The notes under the pieces were generated by a model that was not told where the DNA came from, did not search any database, and saw only the letters and a program-made list of their open reading frames with translations. From positions 496,001 to 560,000 of the forward strand of contig NZ_JACHFE010000001.1 in NCBI RefSeq assembly GCF_014201735.1: a DNA stretch of 64,000 bases. The letters run 5' to 3'. Source of the DNA: Marinobacter oulmenensis. GTDB taxonomy: Bacteria; Pseudomonadota; Gammaproteobacteria; Pseudomonadales; Oleiphilaceae. The position numbers and the translations under genes were made by a program. Of this stretch, positions 8,444-18,660 are shown one piece after another; within the stretch, counting starts at the first letter, position 1, and each line of letters starts with the position of its first letter.

Positions 8444-9697
8444 TCAGGTAAACAGACGCTGGATTTTCTGCAGGCCTGCGAACAATTGATCGACCTCATC
8501 CAGCGTATTATAGAACGCGAACGAGGCCCTGGCTGTGCCGGGAACTCCGTAGAAATCCATCAGCGGCATGGCACAGTGATGCCCGGTGCGGATGGCGATG
8601 CCCTGTTGGTCCAGCAGGGTGCCCAGATCGCTGGGGTGCAGGCCTTCGAGTGTGAACGACAGAACCGGGACTTTACGGGCCGCATTACCGAGGATTTTCA
8701 GCCCCGGCACACTGGGTACCAGCTCGTTGGCGCGCTCCAGAAGGGCCATTTCCGCCGCTTCCATGGCCGGGCGATCCAGGGCATTCAGATAGTCGATGGC
8801 CGCACCCAGCCCGACGGCTTCGGCGATGGCCGGCGTGCCCGCCTCGAATTTGTAGGGCAGGACATTCCAGGTGGTACGCTCAAAGGACACCCGCTCAATC
8901 ATCTCGCCGCCGCCCTGGTAAGGCGGCATCTCTTCCAGCAGCTCGGCGCGGCCGTAGAGCACACCAATGCCGGTGGGCCCGAACAGTTTGTGTGACGAGA
9001 AGGTATAGAAGTCACAGCCCAGTTCCTGCATGTTCGGCTGGAAGTGAGGGACCGCCTGGGCTGCGTCCAGCAGGGTCAGGACACCGAATTTCTTGGCCTG
9101 CTCGATCAGCGGCGCCACCGGGTTCACCGTGCCCAGCACGTTAGACACGTGGGCAAGAGCCAGGATCCGGGTGCGCTCGTTGAGCAGGCTGTTGAACGAA
9201 TCCAGGTCCAGCTCGCCTTCGGGGGTCACCTGAATGGGGATCACCTTGGCGCCGGTGCGTTCGGCAATCATCTGCCAGGGCACAATGTTGGCGTGGTGCT
9301 CCATGTGGCTGACGAGGATTTCGTCGCCTTCTTTCAGGCGCGGTGCCAGGCCGTTGGCCACCACATTGATGGCTTCGGTGGTGCCCCGGGTCCAGATGAT
9401 TTCCCGGGTGCTGCCGGCGTTGAGGAAGCGACGAACCGTCTCACGTGCGCCCTCAAATGCCGTGGTTGCGCGATCACCCAGTGTGTGGGCTCCCCGGTGC
9501 ACGTTCGAGTGCATTTCCCGGTAATAGCGGTCCATGGCGTCCAGAACAGCCTGTGGCTTCTGGGCGGAGGCTCCGTTGTCCAGATACACCAGGGGCTTGC
9601 CGTTGACCTCCTGGGACAGGATCGGGAAGTCCCGGCGGATGGCCTGGACATCAAAGCCTTTGGCCCTGCTGGGGTTAGCCGTGGACAGGTCGCTCAT
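8444..9697 (-). CDS. sufS: Cysteine desulfurase SufS
   Basis: 417 aa, group II (SufS-type) PLP enzyme that removes sulfur from cysteine as an enzyme-bound persulfide. The PLP lysine is in FSSHKLFGPTGIGVLYG. The catalytic Cys lies in RTGHHCAMPLMDFYG, the short-loop pattern of SufS that needs SufE as partner. The N-terminus VQAIRRDFPILSQEVNGKPL and LDNGAS are also typical. Spaced 5 bp from sufD. Confidence 0.97.
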   Translation of the reverse strand: MSDLSTANPSRAKGFDVQAIRRDFPILSQEVNGKPLVYLDNGASAQKPQAVLDAMDRYYREMHSNVHRGAHTLGDRATTAFEGARETVRRFLNAGSTREIIWTRGTTEAINVVANGLAPRLKEGDEILVSHMEHHANIVPWQMIAERTGAKVIPIQVTPEGELDLDSFNSLLNERTRILALAHVSNVLGTVNPVAPLIEQAKKFGVLTLLDAAQAVPHFQPNMQELGCDFYTFSSHKLFGPTGIGVLYGRAELLEEMPPYQGGGEMIERVSFERTTWNVLPYKFEAGTPAIAEAVGLGAAIDYLNALDRPAMEAAEMALLERANELVPSVPGLKILGNAARKVPVLSFTLEGLHPSDLGTLLDQQGIAIRTGHHCAMPLMDFYGVPGTARASFAFYNTLDEVDQLFAGLQKIQRLFT

Positions 9698-9702
9698 CGC
9701 CC

Positions 9703-10992
9703 TCAGTTCTCCTCGATAAAAGTCTGCTCAAAGAATTCGTTCAGCCGTGTCTGGGCGGTTTCCCGGACGGCTTCCACCGGAATCTGCTCGACCAGTTCGT
9801 TGATGAAGGCCATGGTCAGCAGGACGTTGGCCTGGCGCCGGCCGATACCCCGGGATACCAGATAGAACAGTGCAATGCGGTCCAGTTGGCCGATGGTGGC
9901 ACCGTGGGCACACTTGACGTCGTCGGCGTAGATTTCCAGTTCCGGCTTGGTGTCGATTTCCGCCTTGCTGGAGAGCAGCAGATTCTTGTTGTTCATGTCC
10001 GCATTCGACTGCTGGGCATCCTGATGGATATGGATGCGGCCATTGAACACGGCATGGGACTCATCCGCTGCAATGTTGCGATAGGTTTCCTCGCTGTTGC
10101 AGTGCGCGGCTACGTGGTCAATAGAGGTGTGGTTGTCATAGTGCTGCTTGCCCTGAGTGACCACTACGCCATTGAGCTTGGTTTCCGCGCCTTCGCCTTC
10201 CAGTCGCACCTGCAGGTCGTGCCGGCGCAAGGGGCCGCCAAAGCCCACGCAGTGGCTTTCAAAGCGGGAGTTGCGTTGCTGGACCACGCCGGTGGCGCCG
10301 ATGTGCTGAACATTCTCGCCTTCCATGTTCAGGCGGATGCTGGTCAGGTTGGCGCCGTCGGCCAGGTTGAACTCGGTTACGGTATCCACCAGTACCGGCG
10401 CATCGCCGTCGGAAATGTACTCTTCCACCAGGGTCATCTGGCTGTTGGCGCCGGCGTCGACAAACACCCGCGGGTAGGCGGAGCCACTGGCGTCGCCGAC
10501 GGTCTCGTGAATCACGAACAATGGCTGATCCAGGACCGCGCCGGGTTTGAGCTGGATCAGCAGGCCATCTTCAAAACGGGCACCATTGAGATGGGCGAAC
10601 TGCACCTGTTTGGGATCCAGGGTGCTGCCGAGCCGGTCCGCGAGTTTGCCGGCGTCTTCTTCCGGCAGGTCATTGAAACTGCGGATGCTCAGGCCGTCAA
10701 AGTCCGGGAACTCGCTGGCTTCCGGAATCATCACGCCGTTGACAAACACGACCTTGTACCCGGGCACCGCCAGGCTGTGACCGGTTTTGCCGCCGACCGG
10801 CAGGGAAATGGCCATGTCGTCGGCCAGTTTCAGGTGCCGGCTGGAGTATTTCCAGTTCTCGGTTTTGCGGGTGGGCAGGGGCATGTCCACGAGCCTGCCG
10901 GCCCGCTCCCTGCGCAGCGCCAGTAACGGTTCCGGCAGCGTCTGGCCCGCCGGATGCAGGAAGGCGCTGGATAGCATGGGTGCTGTTTTCAT
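9703..10992 (-). CDS. sufD: Fe-S cluster assembly scaffold subunit SufD
   Basis: 429 aa. The partner of SufB in the SufBC2D scaffold. The C-terminal beta-helix region is recognisable: FNGRIHIHQDAQQSNADMNN, LLLSSKAEIDTKPELEIYAD and DDVKCAHGATIGQLD, the last being the SufB/SufD family signature. The N-terminal helical domain is less conserved. It follows sufC by 15 bp, on the same strand. Confidence 0.95.
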   Translation of the reverse strand: MKTAPMLSSAFLHPAGQTLPEPLLALRRERAGRLVDMPLPTRKTENWKYSSRHLKLADDMAISLPVGGKTGHSLAVPGYKVVFVNGVMIPEASEFPDFDGLSIRSFNDLPEEDAGKLADRLGSTLDPKQVQFAHLNGARFEDGLLIQLKPGAVLDQPLFVIHETVGDASGSAYPRVFVDAGANSQMTLVEEYISDGDAPVLVDTVTEFNLADGANLTSIRLNMEGENVQHIGATGVVQQRNSRFESHCVGFGGPLRRHDLQVRLEGEGAETKLNGVVVTQGKQHYDNHTSIDHVAAHCNSEETYRNIAADESHAVFNGRIHIHQDAQQSNADMNNKNLLLSSKAEIDTKPELEIYADDVKCAHGATIGQLDRIALFYLVSRGIGRRQANVLLTMAFINELVEQIPVEAVRETAQTRLNEFFEQTFIEEN

Positions 10993-11007
10993 TCCGCGAC
11001 CTCCCGA

Positions 11008-11769
11008 TCAGTTGCTGGCGTCGTCGTCTTTCACGCCCAGCCAGCCGTAACCTTTCTCTTCCAGTTCCAGGGCCAGTTCACGTCCGCCGGACTTGATGAT
11101 CCGACCGCCGGCCAGCACGTGCACATAGTCGGGCACGATGTGGTTCAGCAGGCGCTGGTAGTGGGTCACCATCAGGATGGCCCGGTCTTCAGAGCGCAGG
11201 GCGTTGACGCCGTCAGACACCACCTTCAGGGCGTCGATGTCGAGCCCAGAGTCGGTTTCGTCCAGGATCGCCAGTTTCGGTTCCAGCAGCAGTGCCTGCA
11301 GGATCTCGTTGCGTTTTTTCTCGCCGCCGGAGAAGCCTTCGTTGACGCCCCGTTTCAGGAAGGACGGGTCCAGGTCCACCTGGCGGGAAACGTCTTTGGC
11401 CAGCTTCATGAACTCGGCTGCGTTCAGTTCTTCCTCGCCACGATGCTTGCGCTTGGCGTTAACGGCAGTGCGCAGGAACTGCAGGTTGCTGACACCGGGA
11501 ATTTCCACCGGGTACTGGAATGCCAGGAAGACGCCTTCGCGGGCCCGCTCTTCGGTTTCCTGTTCGAGCAGGTTTTCACCATTGAGGGTGACCTCGCCTT
11601 CGGTCACCTCAAAGGTTTCGTTGCCCGCGAGAACCTGTGACAGCGTGCTCTTGCCGGAGCCGTTCGGGCCCATGATGGCGTGTACCTCGCCGGCCTTGAT
11701 CTCCAGGTTGATGCCCTTGAGGATTTCCTCACCCTCAACGGATGCGTGCAGGTTTTTGATGCTCAGCAT
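11008..11769 (-). CDS. sufC: Fe-S assembly ATPase SufC
   Basis: 253 aa ABC-type ATPase of the SufBCD complex (cytosolic, not a transporter). Walker A is GPNGSGKSTL, the signature is GFSGGEKKRNEIL and Walker B is LAILDETDSGLDIDAL; all are intact. Its ATP cycle drives opening of the SufBD interface for cluster assembly. The ATG at 11769 lies 66 bp after the sufB stop. Confidence 0.97.
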   Translation of the reverse strand: MLSIKNLHASVEGEEILKGINLEIKAGEVHAIMGPNGSGKSTLSQVLAGNETFEVTEGEVTLNGENLLEQETEERAREGVFLAFQYPVEIPGVSNLQFLRTAVNAKRKHRGEEELNAAEFMKLAKDVSRQVDLDPSFLKRGVNEGFSGGEKKRNEILQALLLEPKLAILDETDSGLDIDALKVVSDGVNALRSEDRAILMVTHYQRLLNHIVPDYVHVLAGGRIIKSGGRELALELEEKGYGWLGVKDDDASN

Positions 11770-11835
11770 GAATGGCGTCTCTCTGTCATCTGCAATTCTG
11801 TTTGAATGTAAACTCTTGCCGGTGCCGCGTCACGG

Positions 11836-13284
<1,449 letters not shown>

Positions 13285-13428
13285 GATCGTCGCTCCGTCA
13301 ATTCTCTCATCGAGGGCTTCGGGCCCTGGTGCTGCAGCGGCCCGTCCTGTTTCAGGTTACGCCCTGCAATCGCTTTATGGATGAACGGGGCCGGGCCTGA
13401 AGGGCTGCCCCGTTGCTTCTGGCGAGTG

Positions 13429-13461
13429 ATTATACAATACCAGAGTAAAATAGTCAGGTAT
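13429..13461 (-). promoter_or_regulatory. suf promoter with type-1 IscR-like operator
   Basis: Reading leftward, a TATAAT (-10) occupies 13434-13429 and CTGACT (-35) 13457-13452, with a 17-bp spacer. A 25-bp motif at 13437-13461 starts ATACCTGACT and ends CTCTGGTAT. It fits the type-1 IscR consensus ATASYYGACTRWWWYAGTCRRSTAT at all but two positions (my count). It covers the -35 and spacer, a layout that suggests repression by cluster-loaded IscR. The sufB start is about 145 bp downstream. Confidence 0.75.
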
Positions 13462-13532
13462 TAAATTGATCCCGGGGAAAGTATACCTTAATAGCGGTTA
13501 TAGCCCCATCTTGCACAGCGTCTCAGGGAGTG

Positions 13533-13631
13533 AGCGGGGAGGTCTTTCCAAAACCGTGCGGAGCCAGGGATGGCGGAGCCCGAGCGCTACAGGGATGTAT
13601 TTACAGCGTGTTTTGGAAAGACCTCCCCGCT
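13533..13631 (-). repeat. Structured intergenic repeat, copy 1 (long stem with conserved multi-hairpin core)
   Basis: Two 22-nt arms (13533-13554 and 13610-13631) are perfectly complementary and enclose 55 nt. The enclosed core, read on the minus strand, contains TACA-UCCC-UGUA and GCCA-UCCC-UGGC hairpins. Positions 13556-13581 match, base for base in reverse complement, the 26-nt core of the second copy at 34499-34524, while the outer stems of the two copies are unrelated. It begins 14 nt after the trhP stop in the trhP reading direction. It might terminate or stabilise the trhP transcript, but there is no U tract. Confidence 0.85.
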
Positions 13632-13645
13632 CGCGTCCCGGGCTG

Positions 13646-14965
13646 TCAGTTGTTTTCCGGCAGAATCCGGGTCAGGTAGCTGCGGTCCAGGGACGCTGGC
13701 AGGCCCTCCGGCCGGGGGATGCGCACCACATGACCGCTGCCCGGTGCGTATTCCATGGGTTCACCCTTGCGGTTCTCCATGATGTTGGCGGAAAAGCGCA
13801 GGTTGCCCTCCGGAGTGATCAGTTCCAGGGTGTCGCCCGGTGCGAAGCGATTTTTCACCTCAATGGTCAGCCACTGGCCGTCCTGTTCGGCCACGGTACC
13901 AACCACCTGCTGGGTGCCAAGGTAGGAAGAGCCCTGCTCGTAGGTCTGGTATTCCTGGGGCACATGGCGACGCAGGAAGCCTTCGGTGTAGCCACGGTTC
14001 GACAGGGCTTCGAGCTCATCCATCATGCCCATGTCGAAGGGTTTTCCGGCGACGGCATCGTCAATCGCCTGGCGGTAGACCTGGGTGGTGCGGGCCACGT
14101 AATAGGTGCTCTTGGTGCGCCCTTCGATTTTCAGGGAGTGAACCCCCATTTTGACCAGTTCCGCCACGTGCTGGACGGCGCGCAGGTCCTTGGAGTTCAT
14201 GATGTAGGTGCCGTGCTCATCCTCATAGGCCGGAATAAAACCGCCCGGGCGGTTGGGCTCTTCCAGCAGGATTTCCCTGGGTTCCACCTGTCCGACCGGT
14301 GCGTCGGCGGAGGAGGCAATCAGGTCGCCGGTCTGGTCGTGGCTGTGGGCCACTTCCTTGTAGTTCCAGCGGCAGGCGTTGGTACAGGCGCCCTGATTCG
14401 CGTCCCGGTGGTTCATGTAGCCGGACAGCAGGCAGCGGCCGGAATAGGCCATGCACAAGGCGCCATGGACAAAGACCTCCAGTTCCATCTCCGGCACTTT
14501 GTCCCGGATCTGGCGGATTTCATCCAGGGCCAGTTCGCGGGACAGGATGACCCGGCTGATGCCCTGGCGCCGCCAGAACTCGACCGTGGCCCAGTTCACA
14601 GCATTGGCCTGGACGGACAGGTGGATGGGCTGGTCCGGCCAGCGTTCCCTGACCAGCATGATCAGGCCGGGGTCGGACATGATCAGTGCGTCCGGGCCCA
14701 GTTCGATAATCGGTTCCAGGTCCCGCAGGTAACTGCGCACCTTGTTGTTGTGCGGGGCAATGTTGGAGACCAGATAGAACTGCTTGCCGAGTTCGTGGGC
14801 CCGGTTAATGCCGCCAGCCAGCGCTTCGATGTCTTTGAAGCTGTTGTTGCGCACGCGCAGTGAATAGCGGGGCTGACCGGCGTAAACGGCATCGGCGCCA
14901 TAGGCAAAGGCGGTTTCCAGGTGGTCGGGTGTTCCGGCTGGCGCCAGCAGTTCCGGGGTGTTCAT
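13646..14965 (-). CDS. trhP: tRNA uridine-34 hydroxylation protein TrhP (U32 family, YegQ)
   Basis: 439 aa. U32 'peptidase' family protein that works in prephenate-dependent hydroxylation of U34 in tRNA, an early step to cmo5U. Recognised by the start PELLAPAGTPDHLETAFAYG and the central cysteine region VFVHGALCMAYSGRCLLSGY then NQGACTNACRW, giving four Cys for an Fe-S cluster, plus HSLKIEGRTKSTYYVA. The length (about 440) separates TrhP from the shorter UbiU/UbiV paralogues at 54324 and 55333. The structured repeat at 13533 follows its stop codon. Confidence 0.9.
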   Translation of the reverse strand: MNTPELLAPAGTPDHLETAFAYGADAVYAGQPRYSLRVRNNSFKDIEALAGGINRAHELGKQFYLVSNIAPHNNKVRSYLRDLEPIIELGPDALIMSDPGLIMLVRERWPDQPIHLSVQANAVNWATVEFWRRQGISRVILSRELALDEIRQIRDKVPEMELEVFVHGALCMAYSGRCLLSGYMNHRDANQGACTNACRWNYKEVAHSHDQTGDLIASSADAPVGQVEPREILLEEPNRPGGFIPAYEDEHGTYIMNSKDLRAVQHVAELVKMGVHSLKIEGRTKSTYYVARTTQVYRQAIDDAVAGKPFDMGMMDELEALSNRGYTEGFLRRHVPQEYQTYEQGSSYLGTQQVVGTVAEQDGQWLTIEVKNRFAPGDTLELITPEGNLRFSANIMENRKGEPMEYAPGSGHVVRIPRPEGLPASLDRSYLTRILPENN

Positions 14966-15160
14966 GGTCTCTCCAGAAAGGTCGGAGTTAATCGAAGGGT
15001 CATAAAGATCCGGGCATTATGGAAAACTTCAAGTGCCGAGGGAAGTCGTCATAACCGAATGGCGGTCTTCAAAAGTCCTATTGATTATTTTCGGCGAACA
15101 TGTGTACGCTGATTGCCAGAATGATAAGTTGCCATTGTTATTGATGTGGGAGGAATACGC

Positions 15161-15517
15161 ATGGCATCAGACCCTCTGAAGCCTGAATCATCAAAGCGTC
15201 CGCTGGGTGCGCGGGTCAGCTCGCTGATCCTGGTTCAGCTGGAGCGTGGCAAAGTGGGTGTGGAAACCGTCGCCGGCCAGTTGAATATGAGCCGGTACAC
15301 GCTGCACAAGAAGCTGCGTCAGGAAGGCGTTACCTTTGCTTCTTTGCTGGAGCAGGTGCGTCGTGAGCGGGCGCTCACCTATATGCGGGATAAAACCAAG
15401 CCGCTGGTGGAAATTGCCGAGCAGCTTGGTTTTTCGGAACTGAGCGCATTCAGCCGGGCTTTCAAGCGCTGGATGGGCACTTCCCCGGCTGAATACCGCT
15501 CCGTCAGACTTTCTTGA
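15161..15517 (+). CDS. Stand-alone AraC-type DNA-binding domain protein
   Basis: 118 aa, essentially only the two helix-turn-helix units of an AraC-family regulator. The first HTH is [20 protein letters not shown]; the second is [20 protein letters not shown] followed by GTSPAEYR, the family's C-terminal motif. The usual sensory/dimerisation domain is absent. The ATG at 15161 has a good GGGAGGA 6 nt upstream, so the shortness is not a missed start. Its last 14 bp overlap the convergent fabB stop. The target is unknown; control of the neighbouring fabAB genes is only a guess from location. Confidence 0.8.
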   Translation: MASDPLKPESSKRPLGARVSSLILVQLERGKVGVETVAGQLNMSRYTLHKKLRQEGVTFASLLEQVRRERALTYMRDKTKPLVEIAEQLGFSELSAFSRAFKRWMGTSPAEYRSVRLS

Positions 15518-16715
15518 ACACCAGGGTGGCGTTGGTGCCGCCGAACCCGAAGCTGTTGCTCATCACCAGGTCCAGATTCTGGTTGTCCTGGCGTTCGCGC
15601 ACGATCGGGTAGCCTTCGGCGCCTTCGTCCAGATCCTGGATGTTGGCGGACGGTGCCAGGAAGCCTTCGCGCTGCATGATCAGCGAGTAGATGGCTTCGT
15701 GCACGCCCGCCGCGCCCAGGGCATGGCCACACAGGGGCTTGGTGGAGCTCAGTGGCGGAATGTTGTCGCCAAAGGTTTCCTTCAGGGCCTTCAGTTCGGT
15801 GATGTCGCCGGCCGGTGTGGACGTGCCGTGGGTGTTGATATAGCTGATCTCACCATCGACATTGGCCATGGCCTGCTTCATGCAGCGCACGGCGCCCTCA
15901 CCACTCGGAGCGACCATGTCCGCGCCATCGGACGTTGCGCCGAAACCGACGATCTCGGCCAGAATGTTGGCGCCACGTGCTTCGGCGTGTTCCAGCGCTT
16001 CCAGGGCGAGAATCCCGCCACCACCGGAAATGACAAAGCCGTCGCGGTTGGCGTCGTAAGTACGTGAAGCCAGCTCCGGCGTGTCGTTGTACTTGGTCGA
16101 CAGGGCGCCCATGGCGTCAAACATCAGGCTCAGGGTCCAGTGAATGTCCTCACCACCGCCGGCGAACATGACATCCTGGCGGCCCAGGGCGATCTGATCG
16201 GCGGCATGGCCGATGCAGTGGGCACTGGTGGCACACGCAGAGGTGATGCCGTAGTTGATGCCGGTGATGCCGAACGCGGTTGCCAGGGAAGCGTTGATGG
16301 CGCTGCCCATGGTGCGCGGCACGCGATACGGGCCAACCCGGCGGATGCCTTTGGCCCGCTGGGTGTCGATGGCATCGATCAGTTCAACGGTGGAGGCACC
16401 GCCGGTACCACAGACCACGCCGGTGGTGTTGGCGCGAACCTGCTCATCGGTCAGGCCGGCCTGTTCAATGGCTTCCTGCATGGCCAGGTAGGTGTAACCT
16501 GCGGCCGGGCACATGAAGCGATAGATCTTGCGATCGATCAGGTCCGGAAGGTTAAGGCCGATGTGGCCTGCAACGTGGCTGCGCAGTCCGTTTTCCTTGG
16601 CTTCCTCGCTGAACGCGATGCCGGAGCGGGAATCCCGCAGTGACTGGGCCACTTCTTTCTGATTGCTGCCGAGGCTGGAGACAATCCCCATGCCGGTAAC
16701 TACAACGCGACGCAT
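15504..16715 (-). CDS. fabB: 3-oxoacyl-[ACP] synthase I FabB
   Basis: 403 aa. Elongating beta-ketoacyl-ACP synthase needed for unsaturated fatty acids. Catalytic triad: Cys in [17 protein letters not shown], His in [12 protein letters not shown] and His in [15 protein letters not shown]. The N-terminus [15 protein letters not shown] is typical. Pairing with fabA (11 bp upstream on the same strand) identifies it as FabB rather than FabF. Confidence 0.96.
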   Translation of the reverse strand: MRRVVVTGMGIVSSLGSNQKEVAQSLRDSRSGIAFSEEAKENGLRSHVAGHIGLNLPDLIDRKIYRFMCPAAGYTYLAMQEAIEQAGLTDEQVRANTTGVVCGTGGASTVELIDAIDTQRAKGIRRVGPYRVPRTMGSAINASLATAFGITGINYGITSACATSAHCIGHAADQIALGRQDVMFAGGGEDIHWTLSLMFDAMGALSTKYNDTPELASRTYDANRDGFVISGGGGILALEALEHAEARGANILAEIVGFGATSDGADMVAPSGEGAVRCMKQAMANVDGEISYINTHGTSTPAGDITELKALKETFGDNIPPLSSTKPLCGHALGAAGVHEAIYSLIMQREGFLAPSANIQDLDEGAEGYPIVRERQDNQNLDLVMSNSFGFGGTNATLVFKKV

Positions 16716-16726
16716 CTTGCTAACTC

Positions 16727-17236
16727 CTAAAAGTCATCGGTAGACGTGAACAGGCCAACCCGCAGATCTTTGGCGGTATAGATCTCCCGGCCGTCTACTT
16801 CCATGCGGGCATCCGCGATGGCCATGGTGAGCTTGCGGCGGATGAGCCGTTTGATGTCCAGGTAATAGGTGACCTTCTTGTTTTCCGGCAGAACCTGCCC
16901 GAAAAACTTCACTTCGCCGGCGCCCAGGGCGCGGCCCTTGCCTTCACCGCCACTCCAGGCGAGGAAGAAACCGACCAGCTGCCACATGGCATCCAGACCC
17001 AGGCAGCCCGGCATCACCGGGTCACCCTGAAAGTGCACCTTGAAAAACCACTGTTCCGGGTCGATGTCGAGTTCAGCCACCAGGCTGCCCTTGCCATACA
17101 GGCCGTCATCGGCGGCGATGTGGGTAATACGGTCCACCATCAGCATTTCGTCGATGGGCAGGCGCATGGCTCCGGGGAAGAGTTCGCCATGGCCGCACCG
17201 GATCAGGTCTTCTTTGTCAAAGTGATCGGGATACAT
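16727..17236 (-). CDS. fabA: Bifunctional 3-hydroxydecanoyl-ACP dehydratase/isomerase FabA
   Basis: 169 aa, standard length. Makes trans-2- and cis-3-decenoyl-ACP, the branch point to unsaturated fatty acids. The active-site His lies in [20 protein letters not shown] and the catalytic Asp in the same block. [15 protein letters not shown] is also a family signature. Transcribed first in a fabA-fabB operon. Confidence 0.97.
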   Translation of the reverse strand: MYPDHFDKEDLIRCGHGELFPGAMRLPIDEMLMVDRITHIAADDGLYGKGSLVAELDIDPEQWFFKVHFQGDPVMPGCLGLDAMWQLVGFFLAWSGGEGKGRALGAGEVKFFGQVLPENKKVTYYLDIKRLIRRKLTMAIADARMEVDGREIYTAKDLRVGLFTSTDDF

Positions 17237-17350
17237 GTTGCCGGTTTCTCTGTTGCAAAATGATTTCCCGATACTTTAACGCGTTCCGCGCCAGAGACTA
17301 TTGACCTTTAGTGGATGATTGCAGAATGCATGAGTGTGCCGTTGGGTGTG

Positions 17351-18535
17351 TCACCCGTCCTGGCCATCGGCCCGGGGGCGGGCAAGGACACCGGTGTACC
17401 GGATCAGGAACAGCCCGTAGGCGAGGACCCAGAGCAGGCTGGCCGTGCCAATGCCGGCATGCCAGGGAATGAATTCGAACGCAGTCAGCACTCTCAGCAA
17501 CGCCGCGATCTGGATGGCAATAAAGGCGGTGACCATGCCACGGGGTAGCACCAGTGGCCGGCCGGTGTGGCCCAGGGACACCCGGGCAATCACGCCAAGA
17601 ATCAGGCCGCCGATGGCGCCGGCACCAGCCGCGTGGCTCCAGGCATTGGCGGGCCAGCCCGCCAGGAGGGAGCCGGCAAGCAGAGCCAGGGCCACCGGTA
17701 CCCAGAGAATGGACAGATGCAGTACCCAGAGCAAAGGCTCCCGTCGGGTTAGCCAGCCCTTCCAGTGGAACAGGCGTGTCAGCATGAGCACTGCGGCAAT
17801 CAGGGACAGGATGGCGGTTGTCCGGGGCATGCCGGCGAGCATGCCAGCGAGTACCAGAATCAGGCTTAACAGGGTGGTGAGATCCAGGGCCGGGATCATG
17901 CGTACCGCCGGACTGTTGATGCCCTGACGCTTCAGCCAGCCGGAGGTGAAAGCCGGGGTGATGCGCCCGCCAATGATGCTGATCAGGGCCATGGCCATGA
18001 TCAGGGCGCCATGGCTGAACGCCATGTCCAGCCGGGTAATGAAGCCGATTTGCATGGCCCAGAGCAGGCCAAGGACCACCAGGATGAGCACCTGGCGTTT
18101 CTGTTTGGCTCGCCAGATGCGCCATCCGGCATCCATCATCACCAGTGGCAGGAAGGCCAGATTCAGTCCCTGGACAAGCCATTCCGGCCAGCCAGCGCCG
18201 AAGGCCAGGGACAGCCGGCCTGCCAGCCACACGCCCCAGAGCAGGAGCAATGGCACGCCGTGCATGCGGTTGGTCTGGGTCCAGACGCAGACCGCCGTCA
18301 GCAGGAACCCGGCGATACCGGCCGACAGGAACCCGAACAGCATTTCGTGCTGGTGCCAGAGCAGTCCGGGCATGGCCAGAGGCAACTGAATGGCGTCGGA
18401 CACCTGCAGTACCCAGGCCGGGATGGCCAGCACCGAGAGCAGGGCCATGGACAGGAAGAAAATCCGGAACGGATAGGCAAACAACTGTCGGACGCTTGCT
18501 CTGGGTGGTTCGGGGGAAGTGGGGATAGCCTGCAT
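17351..18535 (-). CDS. nnrS: NnrS family haem-copper membrane protein (copy 1)
   Basis: 394 aa with about 12 membrane segments. NnrS proteins are inner-membrane haem- and copper-containing proteins found with denitrification genes; they protect against NO stress. Seen here: ASVRQLFAYPFRIFFLSMAL at the start, LWHQHEMLFGFLSAGIAGFL (conserved His pair), and LRVLTAFEFIPWHAG near the end. The ATG at 18535 (MQAIPTSPEPP) has CGGAG upstream and is preferred to an upstream in-frame ATG that would extend across the regulatory palindrome at 18550. Confidence 0.88.
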   Translation of the reverse strand: MQAIPTSPEPPRASVRQLFAYPFRIFFLSMALLSVLAIPAWVLQVSDAIQLPLAMPGLLWHQHEMLFGFLSAGIAGFLLTAVCVWTQTNRMHGVPLLLLWGVWLAGRLSLAFGAGWPEWLVQGLNLAFLPLVMMDAGWRIWRAKQKRQVLILVVLGLLWAMQIGFITRLDMAFSHGALIMAMALISIIGGRITPAFTSGWLKRQGINSPAVRMIPALDLTTLLSLILVLAGMLAGMPRTTAILSLIAAVLMLTRLFHWKGWLTRREPLLWVLHLSILWVPVALALLAGSLLAGWPANAWSHAAGAGAIGGLILGVIARVSLGHTGRPLVLPRGMVTAFIAIQIAALLRVLTAFEFIPWHAGIGTASLLWVLAYGLFLIRYTGVLARPRADGQDG

Positions 18536-18549
18536 GATTCGGCTCCGTG

Positions 18550-18572
18550 AACATTCATTTGTTGTGAATGTT
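18550..18572 (-). promoter_or_regulatory. NsrR-like operator upstream of nnrS
   Basis: AACATTCA (18550-18557) and TGAATGTT (18565-18572) form a perfect 8-bp inverted repeat with a 7-bp spacer. The whole 23-mer has the 11-1-11 layout of NsrR sites; the left half AACATTCATTT matches the E. coli half-site AAGATGCATTT at 9 of 11. Placed 15 bp upstream of the nnrS ATG, it would suit repression relieved by NO. Confidence 0.55.
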
Positions 18573-18660
18573 ATATCCGGGTCGGCTTCCTGGCCATACC
18601 TGTCTGGAGGTATTTTGCGTACAATGGTCGGCACTTTTACGAACCGGATCGGGAATCTTT

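Noticed and set aside
13466..14863. Plus-strand ORF of 465 aa opposite trhP
   Set aside because: Antisense to the conserved TrhP; no domain or ribosome site; part of it lies in the structured repeat.
17298..18554. Minus-strand 418-aa ORF in another frame of nnrS
   Set aside because: Pro/Arg/His-rich shadow of the NnrS frame, which has clear membrane helices.
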